Part shown: positions 49,013 through 57,098 of the stretch, piece after piece
Numbering within the stretch: position 1 is the stretch's first letter
Layout of the letters: each line of letters starts with the position of its first letter
DNA from: Adhaeribacter soli
GTDB taxonomy: Bacteria > Bacteroidota > Bacteroidia > Cytophagales > Hymenobacteraceae
Reading direction: 5' to 3'
Length of the DNA: 64,000 bases
Assembly: GCF_008727925.1 (NCBI RefSeq)
Contig: NZ_VTWT01000005.1
Location: 327,336 to 391,335 of the forward strand
Notes under the pieces: model-generated
What the model was told of the DNA's origin: nothing
The model's database searches: none
The model's input: only the letters and a program-made list of their open reading frames with translations
Position numbers and translations under genes: made by a program

Positions 49013-52000
49013 TTAGAAATCGTATCCCAGGGTCAGGTAAAAACGGGGTTTACTTTCCTGGTTATTTTCCCGTCCCCAGGCCACATCGAGCTTCCCGTAA
49101 ACTCCCAGCAAAGTGGTGCGGGCGCCAAAACCATAGCCTATCAGGAAAGGGTTCTGAAAATTAGTAACGGTTGCTTCAAAGCCATTGCCGTTGCCGCCAA
49201 TTACCTGGGTATTGAACGAGTTGTTGCGGTTAAAAGGGTTCCGGCCGGAATAAGCAGTACCGGCGTCGAAGAAGGTGGTAAGCTGCAGATTGTTAAAGAA
49301 GCCCGAATAAACCGGACTCCGGAATAGATACTGGACAATAGGCAGGCGCAGCTCGGCATTGTAAAGCAGGTACTTCGGCCCGCGGCGGGCGGCATACGGG
49401 AAACCGCGCAACGGCGTAGCAAACTGCAGGAAAAATACGTCGGCAGCCGAAGGAAGCTGGTCGAAGTACTTTTCTTCGCTTGAGAACAGCCAGTTATCCA
49501 TCCCCCCTAGCAGGAACTGCTTTTTCGAATTGCCTAAAAAGGCGCCGTAAGCCACCCGGCTGGCAAAAATTAGCTGCTTGTGAATTTTCTGGTAGTGGCG
49601 CAGATCGGCATAAAACTTACCAAAACTATTTTTGTCGTTGCTCAGCCCTTTATAAGTGGCAATTCCGACTTTCATGCGGGTACCTTCCAGCATGTTTATG
49701 CCCGTAATTATGGAATTATCGAAAACCAGTTCCCCACCAAAACTGCCAAAATCATAAACGCTGTCTTTTTCGGGCAGGTTGGTTACGGCTGAACTCCGCA
49801 TGTTTATAAACTGCGGCGTAGCCCTTATGCTTACGTTGTGGGTAAGCGGGTAACTAACCGAAGGTTTAAACTCGTGGCGGCTGAAGCGGTAAAAACCGCC
49901 ATTATCCAATTGGGTAAAAATGGTCTGCTTCCGGTAGGCTACTTTCAGATCGTAGCGCTTGCGCAGGTTCGTGTATTCGCCGTAAAAGTCGCTGGTGCGC
50001 AGATCGGTTACGGCAAACACCCCGCCTCTTATCCGGTGATTTTCAAAAAGATCCGACATGTTAACCTGCCCAATCAACCCGAAGCCCATTAAATTATCGA
50101 CATAAACCGAAGAAATTACATTATCGATGCTGAAGCGCAGATCGTAATTATATGGCCCGGTTATCTGGAGCGCTTCGGCTGTAGCGGGGGGAGCCGGCGC
50201 AGGCGCCTTGGCAGTTTCTTTAACCGGCTGCTTCTCCGGACTGGTTTTATCGAACTGATAATTTTTTACATCGATCGGTTTATCGCCGGCAGGTTTACCG
50301 GCAATCGGTTTTTCGGCTTTGGTTTGCTTTGCAGCAGTATCGGCGGGCGCAATCTTCTTCAGCGTTTCCCGCACTACCGGCTGACGGCTGCGGTTTTCCA
50401 GTGTTTCCTGGCGCACGGTTTTCATGGCTACGGCCGGAACGGTGGCCGTAAATTCCCGGAACTGGTACACATTCTGGCGGGCGCGTTCGGTGGAAGTAAA
50501 GACCAGGTTTCCGCTTAACTGATGAAAATCGTAGGTCTCTATGTTCTGCAGGAAATTTGAAACGCGGCCGCTCTGGCCACCGGCAAAGTTATACCGGTGC
50601 AAACTCCGGATCCCGCTTTCTTCGCTGATATAAACCAAACCGTTCGGCACGGCCACCGGCTGCGTTTCGTTGGAAATGGTAGAAGTTAGCTGCCGGAAGC
50701 GGTAGGTATTGCGGTCCGGGAAGTACAGGAAAAGGTCGTAATTATCTACCGTTTTGTCGAAGCTGCCGGTTACCGTTCCCAGGGAATCGAGCCAGCGGTT
50801 CGAGGAAAAGGCAATGGTATTGCTTTCTTTCAGGAAAACCGGAAAACGGTCGTCGAAAATATCGTTGGTTAATTGCTCCGGCTGGCGCGAACTGCGGAAA
50901 AGGTAAAGGTCGGACTGACCGTTTTTCACCGCACTCATTACCAGCAGTTTACCGTCGTCGGAATAATTAATGCTGTTTACTGCGCTGAACTGGCTCAGGT
51001 TGGTTACGGTAGGAGTTCCGCTGTCGAGGTTCAGGCCGGTAAGTACCAGCTGGCCTTTCTTCTCTTCCACTACGCTCAGCACCTTGTTGTTCCGCCAGGC
51101 CAGTACCGGCAGGTTGTAATTCACTTTCTGGTCCGGGGTTTTATAACCGCCGCGGCGAATTACTTTATCTTTTCCGGTAGCCAGATCGCGGACAATTACT
51201 TTGTAGCGGCCCAGATCATTATCCACGAAGGCAACCTGCTTACCATCCGGACTGATCACCGTCTGCGAATACCGGCGGCCGCGACGGTTCGTCGGGCTGA
51301 TCTGATTTTCGCGGGATACGGATACCAGTTCGGCATCGGGCATGGTGTTCATCTGCAGGTAATGATTGTTCCAGTCGCGCATGAATTTGCGGTAAGGCAC
51401 GTTCAGGCTGCTGGAAATACCAATTTCGATGTCGCGCGTAATGCGGGTCAGGTTTAAAATATTCTGAATGGAAGTGTACCCGTAGCGTTCGGCAATGTAA
51501 TTCCAGACCGATTGGCCGGCCAGGCGCTGGTTGCGGAGGAAAATAGTTTCGGGCTTTTTGCCTTCGGTCTGAGCCATCATGTCGCGCATGTAACCGTCCA
51601 TTTCCACGCTCCAGCCTTCGGCAATATAAGCGGCGGCCCCGGTCAGGAACCATTCCGGCAGCTTGAGCAGGTAACTGCTTTGCAGCACTTCTTTCAGGCT
51701 ACCGCCGTACATCATGTCGTTCAGTAATTGCTGGGATAAGCGGTAGGTAACAGCCCGTTTGTAATTTACCTGCGATTCTTCGAAAGCGATCTCGATCTTA
51801 TTTTTCAGGAACAGGGCATCGCTGCCGCTCTGAAAACGGTCGTCGTTCAGACCTAAATTACTCTGGCGCAGGTCGGTAACGGAATTGTAAAGCAGTAAGG
51901 TTATTTTGGAATAAGGGTAGTACCCGATGAGGCTGGTAATGCGCTTTAGTTCTTTTTCGGCGTACTCGGCCGTGCGGAGCGCCTGTTCTTTACCCCCTGC

Positions 52001-52174
52001 GTAGAAATAAACGTCGAAATTCGGGGTGCTGTAATATTGCCACTTAAAGGTTTTGTATTGGATCCGGTTGCGGCCAAACGCCTCCTCTGCTACCTGGGCC
52101 GTGGCATTCTGATTGGCCAGCAGGAGCAACAACAACATAACCGGAAACAAAAAGCGTTTTAAAATTTTTATCAT
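49013..52174 (-). CDS. TolB-propeller/Omp85-barrel fusion with degenerate peptidase domain
   Basis: This 1053-residue protein has a signal peptide (ending ATAQV), a gluzincin-like N-terminal domain (about 30-280), a WD40-like/TolB-type propeller (about 290-610, with SPDGKQVAFVDNDLGRYKVIVRD), a low-complexity Lys/Pro/Ala linker (about 610-680) and a C-terminal Omp85-like beta barrel (about 690-1053) ending GYGFGARTTLLGVYGKLDVAWGR. In the first domain the zinc motif HExxH is absent (YRLSQQLLNDMMYGG stands there), while the later LPEWFLTGAAAYIAEGW is kept, so it is likely inactive. It probably sits in the outer membrane. The stop overlaps nothing; the start overlaps the oxidoreductase stop by four bases. 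Confidence 0.8.
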   Translation of the reverse strand: MIKILKRFLFPVMLLLLLLANQNATAQVAEEAFGRNRIQYKTFKWQYYSTPNFDVYFYAGGKEQALRTAEYAEKELKRITSLIGYYPYSKITLLLYNSVTDLRQSNLGLNDDRFQSGSDALFLKNKIEIAFEESQVNYKRAVTYRLSQQLLNDMMYGGSLKEVLQSSYLLKLPEWFLTGAAAYIAEGWSVEMDGYMRDMMAQTEGKKPETIFLRNQRLAGQSVWNYIAERYGYTSIQNILNLTRITRDIEIGISSSLNVPYRKFMRDWNNHYLQMNTMPDAELVSVSRENQISPTNRRGRRYSQTVISPDGKQVAFVDNDLGRYKVIVRDLATGKDKVIRRGGYKTPDQKVNYNLPVLAWRNNKVLSVVEEKKGQLVLTGLNLDSGTPTVTNLSQFSAVNSINYSDDGKLLVMSAVKNGQSDLYLFRSSRQPEQLTNDIFDDRFPVFLKESNTIAFSSNRWLDSLGTVTGSFDKTVDNYDLFLYFPDRNTYRFRQLTSTISNETQPVAVPNGLVYISEESGIRSLHRYNFAGGQSGRVSNFLQNIETYDFHQLSGNLVFTSTERARQNVYQFREFTATVPAVAMKTVRQETLENRSRQPVVRETLKKIAPADTAAKQTKAEKPIAGKPAGDKPIDVKNYQFDKTSPEKQPVKETAKAPAPAPPATAEALQITGPYNYDLRFSIDNVISSVYVDNLMGFGLIGQVNMSDLFENHRIRGGVFAVTDLRTSDFYGEYTNLRKRYDLKVAYRKQTIFTQLDNGGFYRFSRHEFKPSVSYPLTHNVSIRATPQFINMRSSAVTNLPEKDSVYDFGSFGGELVFDNSIITGINMLEGTRMKVGIATYKGLSNDKNSFGKFYADLRHYQKIHKQLIFASRVAYGAFLGNSKKQFLLGGMDNWLFSSEEKYFDQLPSAADVFFLQFATPLRGFPYAARRGPKYLLYNAELRLPIVQYLFRSPVYSGFFNNLQLTTFFDAGTAYSGRNPFNRNNSFNTQVIGGNGNGFEATVTNFQNPFLIGYGFGARTTLLGVYGKLDVAWGRENNQESKPRFYLTLGYDF

Positions 52175-53247
52175 AAAGGTAATGCCTGTTCGTAATAAAA
52201 TTTCTGATACCGGCTTATAGAAACTTCCGGCCAGATACTTCCGTTCCCGCTTAAGGCTTCGGCAAATTGCCGGGCCAGGTATGGTGCCATGAGTACCCCT
52301 TTCGAGCCCATGCCGTTGAAGATGCCGAGCACCGGAATCTCCGGATGCAGGCCGATGAGGGGTTTTCGGTCGCGGACGGCCGGCCGGATGCCGGCGGTAT
52401 GTTCCGTAACCTTAAACGATAATTTCAATAAATTATTTAACCGGCCTTCGAGTTCCGTTTTTCCTTCCGGCGTTGGTCTTTCGTCGGGCTCCCGCCAGTT
52501 GTACGTAGCGCCCACTTTCCAGGAGTCTTCCCCTAATGGCACAACGTAAACGCCTTTATTATAGATACATTCAGCGCCCAGATTCTTTACTGAAATATTG
52601 AGAACCTCCCCTTTATTCAGGCTGAACGGCAGCCAGCTAAAGTAAGGATTTTTAACCGCCTGGTAGCCTTCGCAGAAGATAAGCCGCCGCGCCTCCAGGT
52701 TTTCGTATACAATACCATTCTTTGAAAGCTGCAATTTTCCGAAATCGAAGGTGCCGGAAACAAGCCGGTTTTGCGCTTCGAGTTTTTCACGCAGCAGGGA
52801 TAGCATTTTCTTCAGCTCCACAAAACCGCCGCGCGTAATTTTCAGGCCGCCCAGTTCCTGGTGAACTTCTTCGGAAGGCGGCAACTCCGGGTACGTGGCT
52901 TCGATGTACTCGTTCCAGTGGCTTTCGGCGCTTTTGCCCATCCAGTTGTTCTGTTCTTCTATGCTGGAGAAAAGCTTCAGAATGGGTTTCTGGTGAAAAA
53001 GTGCGGTGTTCAGGTCGGCTTCCAGCTCGCGGTAAAAGGCTTCGGCGGCGGGGATGAAATTATCGGCCTGCCAGGTTTTGGCAAAGCGCTTGCCGGCCAC
53101 GGGGTTTATGAGGCCGGCGGCAACGTTAGAAGCGGAATTGGGTTTCTCGGCATCGAAGACGGCAACCGTATTTCCAAGTTTCTCCAGGGTGCGCGCCAGA
53201 ATGGCACCGGCCAGCCCATGACCGACAATGAGGTAATCGTAAAGCAT
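52171..53247 (-). CDS. FAD-dependent oxidoreductase, D-amino acid oxidase (DAO) family
   Basis: This 358-residue protein has the dinucleotide-binding motif VGHGLAGAILARTLEKLG at residues 8-25, followed by the acidic residue for ribose binding, and the C-terminal GIRPAVRDRKPLIGLHP and NGMGSKGVLMAPYLAR typical of DAO-family enzymes (amine or amino acid oxidation). The natural substrate is unknown. Its stop overlaps the start of the Omp85-like gene by four bases, so the two are co-translated. Confidence 0.85.
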   Translation of the reverse strand: MLYDYLIVGHGLAGAILARTLEKLGNTVAVFDAEKPNSASNVAAGLINPVAGKRFAKTWQADNFIPAAEAFYRELEADLNTALFHQKPILKLFSSIEEQNNWMGKSAESHWNEYIEATYPELPPSEEVHQELGGLKITRGGFVELKKMLSLLREKLEAQNRLVSGTFDFGKLQLSKNGIVYENLEARRLIFCEGYQAVKNPYFSWLPFSLNKGEVLNISVKNLGAECIYNKGVYVVPLGEDSWKVGATYNWREPDERPTPEGKTELEGRLNNLLKLSFKVTEHTAGIRPAVRDRKPLIGLHPEIPVLGIFNGMGSKGVLMAPYLARQFAEALSGNGSIWPEVSISRYQKFYYEQALPL

Positions 53248-53301
53248 GGAGGCAAGTTAAGGGAAGTATGGAATATTTGGTAATTTCTATGGAAGGGGAA
53301 T

Positions 53302-53338
53302 AAAAAAACCTCACAGGTTTCGGAAACCCGGGAGGTTT
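53302..53338 (-). terminator. Hairpin terminator of the 52-residue gene, copy of repeat family E
   Basis: AAACCTC and GAGGTTT pair, with an inner CAGGTTTC/GAAACCCG stem that has one mismatch. On the minus strand it is followed by seven T. A near-identical sequence occurs at 55192-55229. Confidence 0.7.
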
Positions 53339-53389
53339 AAGGATGCTTTTCTTGATAAAACGATACCGTTTAAACTGAATTTCTATTAA

Positions 53390-53548
53390 TTATTTCAGGC
53401 TTTGTGCCGGAATCTCTTTTATCACCCCGTTCTCGCTAATTACAACTGGCTGGCCTAATTGCTTCTTCAGGGCTTTGAGTTTTTCTGCAGATATTTTCAT
53501 GCCCTTCAGAATATCGGCTCTTAACTTGGCAGTTTCAGTATTTATCAT
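53390..53548 (-). CDS. Unknown 52-residue protein
   Basis: The frame codes MINTETAKLRADILKGMKIS, then AEKLKALKKQLGQPVVISEN and GVIKEIPAQSLK. It reads like short Bacteroidota proteins with a helical half followed by a strand-turn-strand tail (QPVVISENGVIKEI). No function is known to me; the shape is also seen in some antitoxin-like proteins. It lies after a terminator-like hairpin on its downstream side, and its neighbour on the same strand is the type IX cargo gene at 53724. It is below the usual length limit for gene calling. Confidence 0.6.
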   Translation of the reverse strand: MINTETAKLRADILKGMKISAEKLKALKKQLGQPVVISENGVIKEIPAQSLK

Positions 53549-53723
53549 GTAAATATCTTTTTATATTCCAGGCAAAATATTGAAAGAAGCGGTGGTTTTG
53601 CCGGCACCGTTACATCCTGCTAATTATATACAACTTCTTCCTGCTCATTACCCAAAGATAAGAACTAAATCTAGCAGTTCTGGAAATCAGGCCGGCAAAT
53701 TGAATCTTAAATGAATGATGGAA

Positions 53724-55073
53724 TTACTTCTTCACCACTTTCCGGCTGAACTGTGTTCCATCTTCGGCAATGCCCTGTAGCAGGTAGATACCTTGAGGCA
53801 GGTTGTTCAGCGGCACTACTTTTTTAGTGGTTTTAACTACCGTTTGCTGCCATATTTTTTGCCCCTGCAGGTTGTAGAGCCTTAAGGCGCCGGAGAAAGG
53901 CTTCTCAAGTTCCAGAGCGATTTGCTGCTGGGCGGGGTTAGGGTAAAGTTTTAAGCTTGATGCAAGCTCCCGGTCATCTTTCAAACCTAAGGCATGATTC
54001 CACTTGTGGTGCTTAGCTAGAAAGAAGTTATGTTGTCCAGGAATAATCTGTGCATAACCTGAAAATATGTAATCGCCGTTGGCATCTACTACAATGCTTT
54101 TGCTGTTCTCGTAATAACCGAAGCGGTAAAGCACGGTATCTTTTAGAACTGTACCATCCGGGGCTACTTTCATCAGGCCTACATCTCCGTCCATTCCGTT
54201 AGAGCGGTCAAACACGGCTATATAATTACCATCCTGAGTTGGTTTGGCTGACATTATGGAAATATCTTGCATGTTTATCCGGGGCCTGATGCTCCACAAG
54301 GTATCTCCCTGAGGGTTCATTTTAAAAAGTCGGGCTGCCCCACACACAAGCATATTATTAGCAGGATCTTTTACTGCATCATAAATCCCCCAGGCATAAT
54401 TCAAATGGCTAAACATTTCATTACCGGACTCATCTATACGCGTGGTTCTTACCTGAGCGGTTTGATATCCTGAGTAGATAAAAATAAAATAGCCGTTACC
54501 TAAAGCAACCGGAGCCCCCGGCCCTCCTTGTTCTGTTGTCGAGAACATGTAGCTCCTGGTCCACAAAACATTGCCCCCTTTACTTAATTTCTGCAGATAG
54601 GCCAAATTGTTCACCACTACGGTTACAAGGTAATTGCCATCATTTGCGATAATTACATTCCCATAGCTGTCAGCTTGCGGAGATATAACTTGTTTAGTCC
54701 AGAGGGTGTCGCCATTGGGCTTCAGCTTCATTATGAAGCCATCATAGTTGCTGGTATTTCCTTTATGGCCACTTCCAATAACTATCAGGTTACCATCGGT
54801 ATCTTCTGCCACATCATTGGCAGGTGCAAATTGGAACCCTGTTAACAAGTAGGATCGTGTCCAGGTAGTATCTCCATTCGTATCTGTTCTTACAATATAA
54901 GTATAACCAGCCCTTACCCCCGCTAATAAATACCCCCCATTTTGCAATGGTGTCATTTTATTCATAAGATGTACTCCGGTAGGGGTGCCATAGGTTTTAC
55001 TCCAAAGCACCTGAGCTGGAGCAGAAACGGAGAAAAGTAGCAGCGCCAGAAAAGCCAGTAAAGGTGTTTTCAT
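53724..55073 (-). CDS. Type IX secreted propeller-like protein
   Basis: This 449-residue protein has a signal peptide (ending VSAPAQV), repeated blades of the form DTNGDTTWTRSY, KPNGDTLWTKQV and NPQGDTLWSIRP (about 30-350), and a C-terminal type A sorting domain (about 370-449, LKLYPNPAQQQIALEL to SRKVVKK). It should be exported by the type IX system. Its function is unknown, but proteins with these repeats are often called T9SS-sorted surface proteins. A full promoter match lies upstream. Confidence 0.88.
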   Translation of the reverse strand: MKTPLLAFLALLLFSVSAPAQVLWSKTYGTPTGVHLMNKMTPLQNGGYLLAGVRAGYTYIVRTDTNGDTTWTRSYLLTGFQFAPANDVAEDTDGNLIVIGSGHKGNTSNYDGFIMKLKPNGDTLWTKQVISPQADSYGNVIIANDGNYLVTVVVNNLAYLQKLSKGGNVLWTRSYMFSTTEQGGPGAPVALGNGYFIFIYSGYQTAQVRTTRIDESGNEMFSHLNYAWGIYDAVKDPANNMLVCGAARLFKMNPQGDTLWSIRPRINMQDISIMSAKPTQDGNYIAVFDRSNGMDGDVGLMKVAPDGTVLKDTVLYRFGYYENSKSIVVDANGDYIFSGYAQIIPGQHNFFLAKHHKWNHALGLKDDRELASSLKLYPNPAQQQIALELEKPFSGALRLYNLQGQKIWQQTVVKTTKKVVPLNNLPQGIYLLQGIAEDGTQFSRKVVKK

Positions 55074-55108
55074 AGATGAAGGTTTTTAAAGTGATGGTGA
55101 GCGTGCTT

Positions 55109-55139
55109 CAAAAGTATAATTCTTTGTTAATAAAACAAA
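55109..55139 (-). promoter_or_regulatory. Bacteroidota promoter of the type IX propeller protein
   Basis: On the minus strand TTTG (55139-55136) and TACTTTTG (55116-55109) are separated by exactly 19 bases, a full match to the consensus. Transcription would begin near 55104, about 31 bases before the start codon. Confidence 0.75.
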
Positions 55140-55191
55140 TACTTCAATGTTATTTTAGCTTTTCGGCTGAAGCAGTAAAAAGTCTCGAGGA

Positions 55192-55229
55192 GGAATAAAA
55201 CCTCACAGGTTTTTAAAACCTGTGAGATT
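55192..55229. repeat. Palindromic hairpin, second copy of repeat family E
   Basis: AACCTCACAGGTTTT and AAAACCTGTGAGATT pair almost perfectly. It shares GGAATAAAA and CCTCACAGGTTT with the copy at 53297-53338, which flanks the other side of the same gene. It lies between two divergent genes, where a terminator is not expected. Confidence 0.75.
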
Positions 55230-55344
55230 TGGAAACTTAGAACAAAGATTTCACCCAAGCACAAATCACGATCGCTTTAACTTAAATTGGAAATTGGTAA
55301 ATATAAACGCAATTTTACGGTACGTTTCTAAACTGCTTCTACCC

Positions 55345-55980
55345 ATGACCGTTACCTGCCTCACGTTTAATCCGTTTGCCGAAAACACCTACCTGCTCCA
55401 CGACGAAACCAAGGAATGCGTGGTAGTAGATCCGGGCTGCTACGATGCCGCCGAAAAAGCAACGCTGCAGAAATTCATTTCGGATAACGGACTGAAAGTG
55501 GTGAAGCTGCTGAACACGCACTGCCACATCGACCACGTGCTGGGCAATAAATTTGTAGCCGATACTTACGGAGTTGGCCTGGAGATGCACGAAGCCGATC
55601 TGCCTACGTTGCGTGCTATTCCGGCTTATGCGCCTTCTTATGGTTTTGTGAATTACGAAGAACAGCTGCCGGCCGCTTTTTTAATCGAAAACGATACCGT
55701 TACCTTCGGCAATACCGAACTGAAGGTGATCTTCGCGCCGGGGCATGCACCGGGCCACGTGGTTTTCTACGACGAACAAGGCAAGCACCTGATCGGCGGC
55801 GACGTGTTGTTTCATCAGAGCATTGGCCGCACCGATCTGCCGGGCGGCGATTTTGATACGCTGATTTCGAGCATTAAAACCAAACTGTTCGTGTTGCCGG
55901 AAGACGTAACGGTTTATCCGGGTCATGGCCCGAGCACTACCATTGGCTTCGAGAAAAAGAACAACCCCTTCCTTCGCTAA
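55345..55980 (+). CDS. MBL-fold metallo-hydrolase, glyoxalase II-like
   Basis: This 211-residue protein has the HxHxDH motif as THCHIDHVLG (His59, His61, Asp63, His64), the further ligands in APGHAPGHVVFY and GGDVLFHQSIGRTDL, and YPGHGPSTTIG at the end. I start at ATG 55345 (MTVTCLTFNPFAENTYLLHD), which matches the family start, rather than at 55222. Such enzymes are hydroxyacylglutathione hydrolase-like; Bacteroidota members may act on other thioesters. It begins 30 bases before pssA. Confidence 0.92.
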   Translation: MTVTCLTFNPFAENTYLLHDETKECVVVDPGCYDAAEKATLQKFISDNGLKVVKLLNTHCHIDHVLGNKFVADTYGVGLEMHEADLPTLRAIPAYAPSYGFVNYEEQLPAAFLIENDTVTFGNTELKVIFAPGHAPGHVVFYDEQGKHLIGGDVLFHQSIGRTDLPGGDFDTLISSIKTKLFVLPEDVTVYPGHGPSTTIGFEKKNNPFLR

Positions 55981-56010
55981 ATCGGTAGCTTTTTAAAGAA
56001 AAAAGTACGC

Positions 56011-56721
56011 ATGAAAAAACATATCCCGAATACCATTACCTGCCTGAACCTGTTTTGCGGCTGCCTGGCGGTTTACTTTGCTTTTCACGGAAACCTGGTT
56101 TACTCCGCTTATCTGGTTGGCCTGGCGGCGGTGCTCGATTTTATGGACGGCATGCTGGCGCGTTTGCTAAGAGCTTATTCAGAGATCGGAAAACAGCTCG
56201 ATTCCCTGGCCGATATGGTTTCGTTTGGATTTGTGCCGGGCGTGCTCATGTACCATTTACTCGAAAGAGCCTTAGCGCAGCAGGATACCTTTTTGGGCAT
56301 TTCCAGTACCGTTTTTCCGTTCCTGGGCTTCCTTATCACCATTTTTTCCGCTTTGCGCCTGGCTAAATTCAACATCGATACCCGGCAGACTACTTCCTTT
56401 ATTGGCATGCCTACACCGGCCTGTACCATTTTTGTAAGTTCGCTGCCGCTAATCCTGGCCAACGATGCTTTCGGGATTGCCGAAGTGGTGCTGAACCCGT
56501 TCCTGCTGGCTTTCCTGTGCTTTCTTTTAAGTTACCTGCTGGTAGCCGAAATTCCGCTGTTTGCCCTCAAATTCAAGAACCTGAGCTGGAAAGATAATTC
56601 CGTGCGTTTTATTTTTGTGCTGCTTGCCGCCATGCTTAGCGTACTTTTCGGCTTTACGGCAGTACCATTCATCATTGCTTTATACATCATTTTATCCATA
56701 CTAAAACCTTCTTATTCATGA
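56011..56721 (+). CDS. pssA: CDP-diacylglycerol--serine O-phosphatidyltransferase
   Basis: This 236-residue membrane enzyme makes phosphatidylserine, the precursor of phosphatidylethanolamine. The CDP-alcohol phosphotransferase motif D-G-x2-A-R-x8-G-x3-D-x3-D is present, running from DGMLARLL to SLAD (residues 46-68), and there are about seven membrane segments. It overlaps purS by four bases. Confidence 0.94.
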   Translation: MKKHIPNTITCLNLFCGCLAVYFAFHGNLVYSAYLVGLAAVLDFMDGMLARLLRAYSEIGKQLDSLADMVSFGFVPGVLMYHLLERALAQQDTFLGISSTVFPFLGFLITIFSALRLAKFNIDTRQTTSFIGMPTPACTIFVSSLPLILANDAFGIAEVVLNPFLLAFLCFLLSYLLVAEIPLFALKFKNLSWKDNSVRFIFVLLAAMLSVLFGFTAVPFIIALYIILSILKPSYS

Positions 56722-56969
56722 AATTCACCGCTGAAATTGACGTAATGCCGAAAAAAGAACTGCTCGACCCGCAGGGCAAAGCCGTAATGCTGGGCTTAGA
56801 GCACCTGGGCCTGAACACCGTGCAGGACGTACGCATCGGCAAGCACATAACCCTGCAGCTGGAAGCCGATTCGGAGGCAGAAGCGCAAACCAAAGTAGAG
56901 GATGCCTGCAAGAAATTACTGGCCAACCTGATCATGGAATCGTATAGCTTTAAGCTGCACCAAAACTAA
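56718..56969 (+). CDS. purS: Phosphoribosylformylglycinamidine synthase subunit PurS
   Basis: This 83-residue protein bridges PurQ and PurL in FGAM synthase. The features MKFTAEIDVMPKKELLDPQG and VQDVRIGKHITLQLEAD match the family. It overlaps pssA by four bases, so its expression is tied to phospholipid synthesis. The partner purQ lies 9.5 kb upstream at 46570. Confidence 0.92.
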   Translation: MKFTAEIDVMPKKELLDPQGKAVMLGLEHLGLNTVQDVRIGKHITLQLEADSEAEAQTKVEDACKKLLANLIMESYSFKLHQN

Positions 56970-57009
56970 TTATAGAACAATACAATATTTGCTTTTATCT
57001 ACAGTTATG

Positions 57010-57041
57010 TAATAGCCCGACGGTTGAACGCGTCGGGCTAT
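57010..57041 (+). terminator. Terminator after purS
   Basis: AATAGCCCGAC and GTCGGGCTATT pair around a ten-base loop. The T run is short (TTTGCTTG), so it may be only partly efficient. Confidence 0.65.
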
Positions 57042-57072
57042 TTGCTTGTTGCTGAAACAATTCTTAGCTTTC
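57041..57072 (+). promoter_or_regulatory. Near-consensus promoter of porU
   Basis: TTTG (57041-57044) and TAGCTTTC (57065-57072) are separated by 20 bases, close to the phylum consensus but with one mismatch in the -7 box. It would place the start near 57077, 22 bases before the porU ATG. Confidence 0.4.
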
Positions 57073-57098
57073 CATACTTATTTAATAAAAACGAGCCT

